From: Chryseobacterium soli
GTDB lineage: Bacteria; Bacteroidota; Bacteroidia; Flavobacteriales; Weeksellaceae
Direction of reading: 5' to 3'
Length of the DNA stretch: 64,000 nucleotides
Assembly (NCBI RefSeq): GCF_000737705.1
Contig: NZ_JPRH01000001.1
Coordinates: forward strand, 310,001 to 374,000
The notes under the pieces were generated by a model. It searched no databases and had not been told where the DNA came from. It saw nothing but the letters and a program-made list of their open reading frames with translations. Made by a program: the position numbers and the translations under genes. Position 1 is the stretch's first letter. Every line of letters starts with the position of its first letter. Shown here one piece after another: positions 8,624-18,038 of this stretch.

Positions 8624-9208
8624 CTAGCTGTTTCTCTCGATCTGAATATCCAGCTTATCCAGAAGACCATGTACTTCAGAAAGTGAAAATTTAGCCTTCT
8701 TAAGCCTGTTAATATTGGGATCTATGGAATAATGGAAAGAAGTTCTGAGATCGGCTTTCTCAAGATTGGTATTTTGGAATACAGCGCCTGTAAAATCACA
8801 GCTGCTGAATACTGAACCGGAAAGATCACATTGCTCAAAATCTACTTCCGTGAGCTTCGTGTTTTTAAACAGAGTCTTTTTAATTACGGTTTTATAAAAT
8901 ATGGAATTATTGAGTAAACAACTTTCAAATTTAAAGGAAAGGCCAAACTCATTACAGTCGCTGAACTGAAGCCCAAACATTTTACATTCTTTAAAAATCA
9001 CATCCCGGAAAGCAGTATTGACTAATTTTGCCATACTCAGATTGCAGCCTGTAAAATCACAGTCTGTAAACTTAAATCCGGACAGATCTGCATACTCAAA
9101 ACTGCAGTTTCTGAAAGTGCAGTTTTCATACTCTCCCCGGTCTAATGGAAATTGAACACCATCTGTATTTTCAAAATTTTGATCTGAAACATAAGCTTCC
9201 TTCATCAT
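8624..9208 (-). CDS. Pentapeptide repeat protein, Qnr/McbG-like
   Basis: 194-residue protein built largely of A(D/N)LXX-type five-residue repeats from about residue 25 to 155 (for example CTFRN CSFEY ADLSG FKFTD CDFTG CNLSM), which should fold into a right-handed quadrilateral beta helix. One stretch around residues 78-95 is irregular and may be a loop. The C-terminal segment (SIDPNIN, then AKFSLSEV, LLDKLDIQI) has the same layout as the end of Qnr proteins, where a short helix forms the dimer contact. Qnr and McbG mimic DNA and protect gyrase from quinolones or microcin B17. Gyrase protection here is only an inference, and similar size and tail also occur in proteins of unknown role. No signal peptide. 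Confidence 0.85.
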   Translation of the reverse strand: MMKEAYVSDQNFENTDGVQFPLDRGEYENCTFRNCSFEYADLSGFKFTDCDFTGCNLSMAKLVNTAFRDVIFKECKMFGLQFSDCNEFGLSFKFESCLLNNSIFYKTVIKKTLFKNTKLTEVDFEQCDLSGSVFSSCDFTGAVFQNTNLEKADLRTSFHYSIDPNINRLKKAKFSLSEVHGLLDKLDIQIERNS

Positions 9209-9321
9209 ATTTTTATGATTTTAATTTTTGAATGAAATTAAATGAATTTAATAAAGAATATTTCCCAGCTTACTGACGAGACATTATTGCATTAAACTGC
9301 ATATGACAAGGTTTTCCAGTT

Positions 9322-10551
9322 TTAAACCAGACTGTTCTTATCAGAATAATTCAGCTTAAAGAAAATAAAAGTCATCATAGAAAAGGCAAGCAGTGAGCTT
9401 CCTCCATAACTGAAATAAGGCAGCGGAATACCAACAGTAGGAAAAAGGCCCATAACCATCCCTAAATTGATCGTAAAGTGCATGAGCAGGATCGAGGCAA
9501 AACAATACCCAAATACCCGGTTAAAGGTAGATTTCTGCTTTTCTGCGAGATAATAGATCCGGCCGATATAAACCATATAACAAAAAACAAGGATCGCGCT
9601 TCCTAAGAAGCCCCATTCTTCCCCTACCGTACAAAAAATATAGTCGGTTTCCTGTTCCGGAACAAATTTCCCCTGGGTAACAGATCCTTCACGATATCCT
9701 TTGCCTAAAAGACCACCGGAACCAATAGCAGTTTTTGAATATAATAAGTTGTATCCTGATGTATCTCTAAATGCTTTTTCTCCTTTAAAAAGTACCTCAA
9801 TCCTCTCTCTCTGGTGTTTTGGAAGTTTCTCCAAAATATAGGGAGAACCAAAAGCTAAGCCGCACAACAACAGAATTGATCCGGAAATACTGGCAATAGA
9901 AATAACATCCCAGGACATTCTATGATAATTCAAGGCTATTAAAACACCTGCGATCACAACAATCACAATAACAACATATAAAGGAGGAACTGCAAGCGAA
10001 ACTAAAAATACAGCCGCAAAAACAAATCCTATCCCAAATAAAAAGCCGTTCAGCCCTTCTCTATACAGCGCAATAAAGAATGCAAGAAATACCAATAGTG
10101 ATCCTACATCGGGAATCGCCAGTACGACAACACCCGGAATTCCGATAATGGCTAATATGGTTAATAAAGATTTTCTGTTTTTAAGATTAAAATCCGGCCC
10201 GGAAACATAGTTGGCAACCATCAGCGCTGTCCCGATTTTTGCAAATTCTACCGGCTGCATCGTAAAGCTTCCGAACTTATACCAGTTTTTCTGTCCCAGG
10301 ATCTCCTTACCAAAAGGAAAAAGCCCGATAAGTAATAAGACTCCGCCAATATAAATAATACCAGACATGTTTTCGAAAAACTTGCTTCTTCCAACAAAAA
10401 TCACAAGTCCCACCACCAGGGAAATACAGAAAAACACAAGCTGCTTTTCTCCTAATTTCTGGTCAACACTATAAATGTTTGCAATGGCAAAAATGCAAAG
10501 CAGGAAATATAAGCCAAGACCTAATTTATCTATTCCTTCTGTCCATTTCAT
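9322..10551 (-). CDS. rodA: Rod-shape SEDS glycosyltransferase RodA
   Basis: Integral membrane peptidoglycan polymerase of the SEDS family, working with PBP2 in lateral wall growth. The 409-residue protein has about ten hydrophobic segments. It carries SEDS signatures: QPVEFAKIG after the first third, VGEEWGFLGS, and PLPYFSYGGSS near the C-terminus. Its start overlaps the end of the PBP2 gene by 4 nt (ATGA-type), and it is the last gene of mreBCD-mrdA-rodA. That context makes RodA rather than FtsW the right name. No clear hairpin follows its stop. Confidence 0.95.
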   Translation of the reverse strand: MKWTEGIDKLGLGLYFLLCIFAIANIYSVDQKLGEKQLVFFCISLVVGLVIFVGRSKFFENMSGIIYIGGVLLLIGLFPFGKEILGQKNWYKFGSFTMQPVEFAKIGTALMVANYVSGPDFNLKNRKSLLTILAIIGIPGVVVLAIPDVGSLLVFLAFFIALYREGLNGFLFGIGFVFAAVFLVSLAVPPLYVVIVIVVIAGVLIALNYHRMSWDVISIASISGSILLLCGLAFGSPYILEKLPKHQRERIEVLFKGEKAFRDTSGYNLLYSKTAIGSGGLLGKGYREGSVTQGKFVPEQETDYIFCTVGEEWGFLGSAILVFCYMVYIGRIYYLAEKQKSTFNRVFGYCFASILLMHFTINLGMVMGLFPTVGIPLPYFSYGGSSLLAFSMMTFIFFKLNYSDKNSLV

Positions 10552-12575
10552 TGCTTACTGGTTTTAGTGCCTTTAGTATTTTTAGTTTCCTCGTCTATTT
10601 TTGTCTGAAGCTTTGCTTTCTGAAGTTTGATAAAGTTCAAACTGTCCTGTATTTTCTTACGCTTGATGGAATCCGGTTTGGGATCCACATACAATCCTTT
10701 ACGCTTTAAATCTGCAACCCACTGTCTTTTGTATTCAGGCATAAAGCTGGCGGAGGTCATTTTTTTGTAAAGGTTTTCTCTCTTCAAATCACCCGTAATA
10801 TATTTCTCTGCAATCACGGTACAAGCCGGACCTGCCCATGTTGCTCCGAATCCTGCATGCTCCATCACAGCAACCACCACAATCTTTGGCTTATCAGCTG
10901 GTGCAATTAAAACAAAAATTGAATTATCTTTTCCCTGTGGAACCTGAGCAGTACCTGTTTTCGCAAGCTGGGTAAAGTCATTTGATTTAAGACTCCTTGC
11001 TGTTCCATTCAATATTACAGCCTCCATACCTTTAAGTACGGGTTCAAAATGCTTGGAATCCACCAATGTTTGATGTTTCTTTTTAAATCTAGGATCGGGG
11101 TTAGGTTTTCCGTCAATAGATTTTACAATATGAGGAGTGTAATACCAGCCTTTGTTGGCAATTGCAGCAACATAATTAGCAAGCTGCAATGGGGTAATCA
11201 TGATATCTCCTTGTCCCATTCCATTGAAGACGGCACCAGTAGCTAAAGGATCCCAGTTTTTCTTTTCTTTTCCTCCATTGATCTTCTTCATTCTTTTTTC
11301 ATAGAATTCTCCACTTGGAATTCTTCCTTTTACTCCTGATGCAAGATCATTATTCAGAAACTCTCCAACTCCAAAACTGTTCATGATGGCTTTCCATTCG
11401 TCCACCCCTTTGGAAGGATTATCTGGATATTTATTAAGAATCGCCAGATAGGCATATGAAAAATAGCAGTTACTCGAAACCTGTATGGATGGAATTAAAG
11501 GCACAGCTCCTCCATGCCCCTTAATTCTTAAGCCTCTATAATTAAATCCACCACCACATGGAAAGACGGTGTTTTCAGTCATAACTCCCATCTGCATGGC
11601 AGATAAAGCCGTTAATAATTTAAACGTTGAGCCCGGAGGATATGCTGCCTGAACAGATCTGTCAAAAGCTGGCTGATTATCGTATAGCGTATCTTTCGAT
11701 AAAGCGTATAAGTTCTTTGATTTATTAGGTCCCGTAAATACATTTGGATCAATATCCGGTCCTGAAGCAAGTGTCAGAATATCTCCATTATTAGGATCAA
11801 TGGCTACAATAGCCCCGTGCTTATTAACAAGCATTTCCTCAGCCATTCTCTGAAGATCATAATCAATCGTTAACGTAATATCTTTACCGGTAACTACGTC
11901 CTTATCCAATGCTCCATTTTTATATGAGCCAATGTTTCGGAGTCTGATATCCTTTTGAATATATTTCATTCCCTTTACCCCACGCAGCTCTTTTTCATAG
12001 GACTTTTCAACTCCTTTTTTACCGATAAAGTCTCCGGGAAGATAGTAGGTAGAATCTCTTTTTATTTCTCCATCATTTACTTCACTCGTATATCCCAGAA
12101 GATTTCCGGAAGTAGAGACTTCGTATTGGCGCTGAGGTCTCTGTACAATACTGAATGCCGGATATTTAAATATAATTTCCTGAACCCTGGCAATATCTTC
12201 CCTGCTGAGATCTTTAAGGAAAGTCATCGGAGTAAGCTTAGAATAGTACTTTTCTTTTTTGATGATGTTGATCCTGTTGATGAAGTCCGTTTTGGTAAGT
12301 CTCATTAAGCTACAGAAAGCCAGTGTATCAAAATCAGGTTTCATCAGAGCCTGAGTAAATGAAACTTCATATGCAGGCTGATTTCCCACCATGATCTTTC
12401 CATTTCGGTCAAAAATAACCCCTCGTTGTGGAATGACGTATTCAATTTTAATTGAAGTATTAGCCGCATTCAAGGCGTACCGGTCTGTAAACAGCTGTAA
12501 ATAAGAAAGCCTCGCTACAAAAATGAGGGCGATGACAACTAGAACGGAAAAGATTTTTAAATAACGTGTGTTCAA
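10548..12575 (-). CDS. mrdA: Penicillin-binding protein 2, elongasome transpeptidase
   Basis: Class B PBP that cross-links new peptidoglycan during elongation, paired with RodA. 675 residues: one N-terminal membrane anchor (about 7-27), a PBP dimerisation/pedestal region (PQRGVIFDRNG at about 49-59), then the transpeptidase domain. The active site is complete: Ser316 in PGSTFK, SSN at 367-369 and KTG at 539-541. The last 60 residues are lysine-rich and probably disordered, longer than in E. coli PBP2. Overlaps rodA by 4 nt and follows mreD by 7 nt, so the genes should be co-transcribed. Confidence 0.95.
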   Translation of the reverse strand: MNTRYLKIFSVLVVIALIFVARLSYLQLFTDRYALNAANTSIKIEYVIPQRGVIFDRNGKIMVGNQPAYEVSFTQALMKPDFDTLAFCSLMRLTKTDFINRINIIKKEKYYSKLTPMTFLKDLSREDIARVQEIIFKYPAFSIVQRPQRQYEVSTSGNLLGYTSEVNDGEIKRDSTYYLPGDFIGKKGVEKSYEKELRGVKGMKYIQKDIRLRNIGSYKNGALDKDVVTGKDITLTIDYDLQRMAEEMLVNKHGAIVAIDPNNGDILTLASGPDIDPNVFTGPNKSKNLYALSKDTLYDNQPAFDRSVQAAYPPGSTFKLLTALSAMQMGVMTENTVFPCGGGFNYRGLRIKGHGGAVPLIPSIQVSSNCYFSYAYLAILNKYPDNPSKGVDEWKAIMNSFGVGEFLNNDLASGVKGRIPSGEFYEKRMKKINGGKEKKNWDPLATGAVFNGMGQGDIMITPLQLANYVAAIANKGWYYTPHIVKSIDGKPNPDPRFKKKHQTLVDSKHFEPVLKGMEAVILNGTARSLKSNDFTQLAKTGTAQVPQGKDNSIFVLIAPADKPKIVVVAVMEHAGFGATWAGPACTVIAEKYITGDLKRENLYKKMTSASFMPEYKRQWVADLKRKGLYVDPKPDSIKRKKIQDSLNFIKLQKAKLQTKIDEETKNTKGTKTSKQ

Positions 12576-12582
12576 AGTGTTT

Positions 12583-13089
12583 TCAAACTTTTTGTTTGAT
12601 TTTAAATATTAATGCATAAATAACGATAAATATAAAGGAAATTATACTTGTTACCAATACATTAAGTAATATTTCAAAAAATCTGCTGAACTTAAAGAAC
12701 TCGATATACTGTACTAAAAGCTGGTGCAGAAAGATGCTCGAAAACAAAAACAGTAAAAACTGCGCCCATTGAAGGGACTGGAAAGAGAAGAAATCCGTAG
12801 AGGTATCCGTAGATGTCCTGAAAATCAAGGTTCTGAAATAAGCAATCAGTGTCGTCGCAAATGCGTTGATTCCCCATGAAAAGAGAAATGCATCCACCGA
12901 CAGCCCGATTAAAAAACTTAAAGCTAAAAATTGATATTTATTTCTAAAGAAAGGATAGAACATGACAAATACAGGATAGAGTACCGGAGTATATTTCCCG
13001 AAAATGGTAATCCTGTTCAATACAAAAATTTGTAATGCAACCAGGAAAATCATAATCAATATATCGGTAAATAAAGTCCTGCTAATCAT
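12583..13089 (-). CDS. mreD: Rod shape-determining protein MreD
   Basis: 168-residue inner membrane protein with about five hydrophobic segments, the expected size and topology for MreD, which bridges MreC to the RodA-PBP2 pair. Sequence conservation in this family is low, so the name rests mainly on length, topology and position between mreC and mrdA. The start overlaps the mreC stop by 8 nt. Confidence 0.88.
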   Translation of the reverse strand: MISRTLFTDILIMIFLVALQIFVLNRITIFGKYTPVLYPVFVMFYPFFRNKYQFLALSFLIGLSVDAFLFSWGINAFATTLIAYFRTLIFRTSTDTSTDFFSFQSLQWAQFLLFLFSSIFLHQLLVQYIEFFKFSRFFEILLNVLVTSIISFIFIVIYALIFKIKQKV

Positions 13090-13936
13090 TTTCTTTTTTT
13101 ATTACAGCCTGTAAAGTATCCTGAATTTTCTGTACTTCGGCTTTTTTAAGGTTTTTCACCACATATACCTTGCTTAAGGCTCCCATCTTCTCACTTAGTT
13201 CAACAGAAATATCCCAGAACCCTGTTTTATTATCAACGGAGTATCCTGCGACTGTACCAATCATTACCCCTTTCGGAAAAATGGCTGATTTGCCGTCTGT
13301 AACTACACTGTCACCAATTTTTAAGGCAACATATTTTGGAATATCAGCTAAATGCATCACTCTGGAATTATCACCATTCCAGGTTAATGTTCCAAAGTAG
13401 CCTGATTTTTTCAGAGCGGCATTAATTCTGATTTTATTAACGCTTAAAACAGACTGAACTAAGGCATAGCTGTCTGTAGAATTGATAACGATCCCGGCAA
13501 TACCTTTAGGAGCCATTACACCCATTTGAGGTAAAACACCGTCTCTTTTTCCACGATTGATCGTAAAGTAGTTATTTCTTCGGTTGATACTGTTAAAAAC
13601 AATTTCACCGTCCACAAATGTATAGATCTGTCCGCCTCCCAACGTATCATGAACTTTTCTGAATACCGGATTTTTAGCCCCTTCTTTTCCATAAAGTTCC
13701 AGCATCAAAGCTTTATTCTGAGCAACCAGATCTTCATTGGTCTGTTTCAGCTTCAGATAAGAAACCCCTTCATCAATATATCCTGAAATCCAGGAATTCA
13801 ATGCAGCTGACTGACCGGCTACCCATGACTTCTGCATGGCGTTTTTGGAGAATATCAAAACCAGAGCAATAATTTGCAAGAAAATAAAGAAGACAAAAAG
13901 AGCGTTCTTCGAAAATAATCTCAGCAAGAATCCCAT
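13082..13936 (-). CDS. mreC: Rod shape-determining protein MreC
   Basis: 284 residues: a short cytoplasmic start, one transmembrane helix at about 12-32, a helical region to about 90 for dimerisation, then the periplasmic beta-barrel domain. Family-typical blocks are GVLPQMGVMAPKGIAGIV and IGDSVVTDGKSAIFPKGV. It activates PBP2 in the elongasome. It lies 28 nt after mreB and overlaps mreD by 8 nt. The C-terminal tail after about 265 is charged and probably flexible. Confidence 0.94.
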   Translation of the reverse strand: MGFLLRLFSKNALFVFFIFLQIIALVLIFSKNAMQKSWVAGQSAALNSWISGYIDEGVSYLKLKQTNEDLVAQNKALMLELYGKEGAKNPVFRKVHDTLGGGQIYTFVDGEIVFNSINRRNNYFTINRGKRDGVLPQMGVMAPKGIAGIVINSTDSYALVQSVLSVNKIRINAALKKSGYFGTLTWNGDNSRVMHLADIPKYVALKIGDSVVTDGKSAIFPKGVMIGTVAGYSVDNKTGFWDISVELSEKMGALSKVYVVKNLKKAEVQKIQDTLQAVIKKEND

Positions 13937-13964
13937 TCAGATATAAAGTCGTAAAAAGTTAAAA

Positions 13965-14990
13965 TTATTTGATTAAGAAATTGAATTTATCCATATTCTT
14001 AAGTGCGATTCCTGTTCCGCGAACTACAGCTCTTAACGGATCTTCTGCTACAAAAACAGGAAGTCCTGTTTTCTTATGCAGTCTGTCTGCCAAACCTCTC
14101 AGTAGCGCGCCACCACCTGCAAGATAGATTCCTGTCTTGTAGATATCAGCGGCCAATTCCGGAGGAGTCAGAGAAAGAGTTTCCATTACGGCATCTTCAA
14201 TTCTAATAATTGATTTGTCTAATGCACGGGCAATCTCTTTATATCCAACCATAATTTCTTTTGGCTTCCCTGTGATAAGGTCTCTACCTTGTACCGGGAT
14301 ATCTTCAATATCAACATCCAGGTCTTCAACAGCGGAACCCACTTCAATTTTGATTCTTTCAGCAGTTCTTTCACCAATGTAAAGGTTATGGTGCGTTCTA
14401 AGGAAATAAGCGATATCGTTTGTAAATACATCACCTGCAATTTTCACAGATTTGTCACATACAATACCTCCTAAAGCTACCACAGCAATTTCTGTAGTTC
14501 CTCCTCCTATGTCGATGATCATATTACCTTCCGGTTTCTGTACATCGATCCCAACTCCTATTGCAGCAGCCATTGGCTCATAAATCAGCCTTACTTCTTT
14601 TGCGTTTACCTTCTGAGCCGAATCTCTTACCGCTCTTTTTTCCACTTCCGTAATTCCGGAAGGGATACAGATCACGATTCTCAAAGCCGGCTGAATGAAT
14701 CTTCCTTTTATTCCAGGAATTTTCTTGATAAATTCTTTGATCATGTGCTCAGAAGCGTGAAAATCTGCAATCACCCCATCTTTCAAAGGACGGATGGTCT
14801 TGATATCTTCGTGAGTTTTACCCTGCATATGTTTTGCCTGTTCACCAACAGCAATAGGTCTTCCCGTAGAACGTTCAATTGCTACAATTGACGGCTGATC
14901 TATAACAATTTTATTATTATGGATGATTAGGGTATTGGCTGTTCCCAGGTCTATCGCAATTTCTTGCGTAAACATATCGAATAAACTCAT
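13965..14990 (-). CDS. mreB: Rod shape-determining actin homologue MreB
   Basis: Cytoplasmic actin-like ATPase that forms membrane-bound filaments and guides lateral wall synthesis. All actin-fold nucleotide motifs are present: IAIDLGTANTLI (phosphate 1) at about residue 11, NMIIDIGGGTTEIAVV (phosphate 2) near 155, and LAGGGALLRGL (adenosine) near 288. At 341 residues it is full length. First gene of the leftward mreBCD-mrdA-rodA unit and divergent from hemA, with a -7 box upstream. Confidence 0.97.
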   Translation of the reverse strand: MSLFDMFTQEIAIDLGTANTLIIHNNKIVIDQPSIVAIERSTGRPIAVGEQAKHMQGKTHEDIKTIRPLKDGVIADFHASEHMIKEFIKKIPGIKGRFIQPALRIVICIPSGITEVEKRAVRDSAQKVNAKEVRLIYEPMAAAIGVGIDVQKPEGNMIIDIGGGTTEIAVVALGGIVCDKSVKIAGDVFTNDIAYFLRTHHNLYIGERTAERIKIEVGSAVEDLDVDIEDIPVQGRDLITGKPKEIMVGYKEIARALDKSIIRIEDAVMETLSLTPPELAADIYKTGIYLAGGGALLRGLADRLHKKTGLPVFVAEDPLRAVVRGTGIALKNMDKFNFLIK

Positions 14991-15014
14991 ATTTTTCTTC
15001 TGATTTTAAGTTTA

Positions 15015-15022
15015 CAAAGATA
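15015..15022 (-). promoter_or_regulatory. -7 box TATCTTTG for the mre operon
   Basis: Exact TAnnTTTG match on the minus strand, 24 nt before the mreB ATG. No -33 element is obvious. Confidence 0.5.
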
Positions 15023-15215
15023 TAAATTAAACCCCACTAAAGAAATTTCATTAGCATATAATTTGGTTAAAATTTTATTAAAATTCAAAAATATTTACTA
15101 AGTTTTGGTTTAATTATTTACAGACTCCACTTAAACCAGTTTTCAAGACCATTCTTATAGTTTTTCACGATAATTATCATATACATTATCTGAAAATGTT
15201 TAATTAAAAAAAACG

Positions 15216-15223
15216 TAAATTTG
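15216..15223 (+). promoter_or_regulatory. -7 box TAAATTTG for the hem operon
   Basis: Exact TAnnTTTG match ending 8 nt before the hemA ATG, which implies a leader of only about 5 nt. No -33 TTTG at the usual distance. Confidence 0.5.
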
Positions 15224-15231
15224 CCCCGCTT

Positions 15232-16506
15232 ATGTTACAGTATTCCCCCATACATCAAACGTCAAATTTTGCCGTACTTTCTATAAGCTATGAAAAAGCA
15301 GATGGAGAAACACGAGGGAAATTTGCGTTTTTTGATGAAAATATTAAAAATTTTGTCACCCAAATTCATGACGAGAATCTAGGGGATGCTTTTGTGGTTT
15401 CTACCTGCAACAGGACGGAGATCTATACGACTTCGCCCAATTATCTTCTGGTAGCCGAAGAATACTGCAAAACAATCGGGGTAAACATCACTGATTTTCT
15501 ACAGTTTGCCAATATCCTTACCAAAGAGGAAGCCCTTACCCATTTATTCAGAGTAGCCGCCGGCCTTGAAAGCCAGATCATCGGAGATTTTGAAATTATC
15601 GGGCAGATCAAAAAAGCATACAGCCGTTTTAAAAAAGAAAGGAAAAATTCCAATCCATATCTGGAGAGAGCTATTAATTCTGCAATACAGATTTCGAAAA
15701 GAATTAAAAATGAAACAGGAATTTCCAATGGTGCTGCATCCGTATCTTATGCAGCGGTTCATTATATTTTAAATAATCAGAAAAGAATAACCGAGAAAAA
15801 CATTCTTCTTTTGGGGGTTGGAGAAATCGGACAGAATACCGTTGAAAATCTGGTAAAACATGTGTACCAGCCTAAAATAAAAATCGCCAACAGAACCCAG
15901 GAAAAAGCAGAGAAGATTTCTCAGAAATATAATATTCCTCATGTTGACTATTCTGATTTTGATGAGGAGCTGAAAAAAACAGATATTCTTATTGTAGCAA
16001 CGGGTGCAAAACAGCCTATTATCAATATAAGTCATTTTCCGAATGGCAAAGAAACCCTGGTGATCGACCTTTCTATTCCGCACAACGTAGAAAAAGATGT
16101 TACTGACAATGAAAATGTAACTCTCATTGATGTGGATGAACTGTCTAAACAGATCCAGCAAACTATTCAGCAGAGAGAAAAGGAAATCCCAAAGGCAGAA
16201 AAGATCATCAAGGAAATGACGAAAGATTTTCTTGAATGGGAGAAAAAGAGAAAGCTGGCTCCCAATATCCATCATTTCAAAGCTTCTTTAAAAAATATGG
16301 AGCGCAACGAAATGCATAACTTCTACCGAAAAAACAAGTACATCAATATCAACGACATGGAGCTTTCTGAAAAAATGATTCAGAAAATCACCAGCCGTTT
16401 TGCAAAATATATCATCGATAATCCTTTGAAAGCCGAAGAAATTAGTAAATTAATGCACGAAATATTAGTTGAACAACCAAACAACGAATTCAATGAAAAG
16501 CATTAG
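15232..16506 (+). CDS. hemA: Glutamyl-tRNA reductase
   Basis: Reduces glutamyl-tRNA to glutamate-1-semialdehyde, the committed step of C5 heme synthesis. 424 residues with the three family domains: catalytic N-terminus with nucleophile Cys in VVSTCNRTEIY (about residue 50), NADPH domain beginning LLLGVGEIGQNT near 190, and a helical dimerisation tail. AGLESQIIGDFEI near 108 is the conserved substrate-site block. First gene of the heme operon; its last 14 nt overlap hemC. Divergent from mreB. Confidence 0.96.
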   Translation: MLQYSPIHQTSNFAVLSISYEKADGETRGKFAFFDENIKNFVTQIHDENLGDAFVVSTCNRTEIYTTSPNYLLVAEEYCKTIGVNITDFLQFANILTKEEALTHLFRVAAGLESQIIGDFEIIGQIKKAYSRFKKERKNSNPYLERAINSAIQISKRIKNETGISNGAASVSYAAVHYILNNQKRITEKNILLLGVGEIGQNTVENLVKHVYQPKIKIANRTQEKAEKISQKYNIPHVDYSDFDEELKKTDILIVATGAKQPIINISHFPNGKETLVIDLSIPHNVEKDVTDNENVTLIDVDELSKQIQQTIQQREKEIPKAEKIIKEMTKDFLEWEKKRKLAPNIHHFKASLKNMERNEMHNFYRKNKYININDMELSEKMIQKITSRFAKYIIDNPLKAEEISKLMHEILVEQPNNEFNEKH

Positions 16507-17401
16507 AATCGGAACAAGAAATTCCGCACTTGCACTTTGGCAGGCAAGAGAGGTTGCCAGGCACCTTCAAAACAGCAATTATATTACAGAGATCGTTCCT
16601 ATCGTTTCTTCAGGCGATAAAAATCTCAATCAACCCCTTTATTCTTTAGGAATTACAGGTGTCTTCACAAGAGACCTTGATACTGCCCTACTGAATGATG
16701 AAATTGATATTGCAGTACATTCTCTGAAAGATGTTCCTACCAAGCTCCCAGAAAATATTGAGCTGATCGCTTATCTGGAAAGAGATCATCCACAGGATGT
16801 CCTGCTCCGTAAAGGAGCAGCCAAAACTAAAGAATTCCATGAACTGAAACTTGCAACAAGCAGTTTAAGAAGACGCGCTTTCTGGTTAAAATATTATCCG
16901 GAAGCTGTTTTTTCAGACATCCGAGGAAATATCCAGACACGCCTTCAGAAACTGGAAGATCAGGATTTTGATGCCACTATTTTATCGTTGGCGGGAATCA
17001 AAAGAATGAAGATGGATACTGAATATGAGATGATGCCTTTTATGATTCCAGCTCCTTCCCAGGGCGTTGTTGCGGTTGCAGGCCATTCTGACAAAAAGGA
17101 AATCAATGAAATTTTACGCACCATCAATCATAAACAGACACAAATCTGTGTAGAGATCGAAAGAAACTTCCTGAGCACACTGGAAGGCGGATGTACCGCC
17201 CCTATCGGAGCTTTTGCAGAGATCATCGAAAACCAGATCCGTTTTAAAGCAGCCCTTTGCTCTTTGGATGGTAAAAACTGTATTTCTACCGACGAAAACT
17301 TTGAGTACAACGAAACTGAGAACTTTGGTGAAAAGTTCGCCAGGGTCGTTCTTGAAAACGGAGGAAAAGAGCTGATGGCTGAAATTAAAGGTTCATTGTA
17401 A
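16493..17401 (+). CDS. hemC: Porphobilinogen deaminase (hydroxymethylbilane synthase)
   Basis: Joins four porphobilinogens into hydroxymethylbilane. The ATG at 16493 (MKSIRIGTRNSALALW) is chosen over an in-frame ATG at 16469 because it matches the family N-terminus exactly; it still overlaps hemA by 14 nt. The protein is 302 residues. Conserved features are HSLKDVPT, the Arg-rich SSLRRRA, DIRGNIQTR and LEGGCTAPIGAF, whose Cys carries the dipyrromethane cofactor. Translational coupling with hemA is likely. The next gene begins 46 nt later. Confidence 0.96.
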   Translation: MKSIRIGTRNSALALWQAREVARHLQNSNYITEIVPIVSSGDKNLNQPLYSLGITGVFTRDLDTALLNDEIDIAVHSLKDVPTKLPENIELIAYLERDHPQDVLLRKGAAKTKEFHELKLATSSLRRRAFWLKYYPEAVFSDIRGNIQTRLQKLEDQDFDATILSLAGIKRMKMDTEYEMMPFMIPAPSQGVVAVAGHSDKKEINEILRTINHKQTQICVEIERNFLSTLEGGCTAPIGAFAEIIENQIRFKAALCSLDGKNCISTDENFEYNETENFGEKFARVVLENGGKELMAEIKGSL

Positions 17402-17447
17402 GAACTTTTAGGCATATTTGTACCTTATTACATTCAAGTACAAAATA

Positions 17448-18029
17448 ATGAAAAAGTCCCTGTTTTTATTAGTATTCGGATTCTGTGTGTTTACTGCAAA
17501 TGCACAGAATACATTTGCATTTCGGGTATCGGATGCTGCTCTGGGGATTATAGACAAAACAATTGTGTATGATCCTGTGTATTTTATACTTCCCTATCCT
17601 AATGGAGATGTTCCTGCAAATAAAGGAGTCTGTACAGATGTTATTATCAGAGCGTATAGAAAAGTAGGCATTGATCTGCAAAAAGAAGTCCATGAGGATA
17701 TGGAGAAAAATTTCTCAAAATATCCTAAAACATGGGGCTTAAAAAAGCCGGACACTAATATTGACCATCGGAGGGTTCCCAATCTCGCCGTCTTTTTTTC
17801 TACATTTGGAAAAAAAAAGTCCATAGAAGCTAATCCTGTATTATATGTTCCGGGAGATATTGTCACCTGGATTTTACCTGGAAACTTAACTCATATTGGA
17901 ATTGTTGTCAATAAAAAATCAGCAGACGGAAAGAGATTTTTAATCGTACACAATATAGGAGCCGGACAAGTGCTGGAAGATGTTCTCTTTAAATATACGG
18001 TTACAGGGCATTATCAATACCCCAAATAA
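17448..18029 (+). CDS. Secreted DUF1287 protein, NlpC/P60-like
   Basis: 193 residues from the ATG at 17448, which gives a clear signal peptide (MKKSLFLLVF...TANAQ); an ATG 30 nt upstream would bury it. The rest matches DUF1287: DPVYFILPYPNGDVP, GVCTDVIIRAYRKVGIDLQ, PGDIVTW, HIGIVVN and VHNIG. Cys62, His149 and His168 sit in the order and spacing of an NlpC/P60 Cys-His-His triad. I infer a periplasmic peptidoglycan or amide hydrolase, not proven for this family. It lies between hemC and an amidase gene, apparently within the hem operon, 9 nt before the amidase. Confidence 0.85.
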   Translation: MKKSLFLLVFGFCVFTANAQNTFAFRVSDAALGIIDKTIVYDPVYFILPYPNGDVPANKGVCTDVIIRAYRKVGIDLQKEVHEDMEKNFSKYPKTWGLKKPDTNIDHRRVPNLAVFFSTFGKKKSIEANPVLYVPGDIVTWILPGNLTHIGIVVNKKSADGKRFLIVHNIGAGQVLEDVLFKYTVTGHYQYPK

Positions 18030-18038
18030 GCTATTTTT

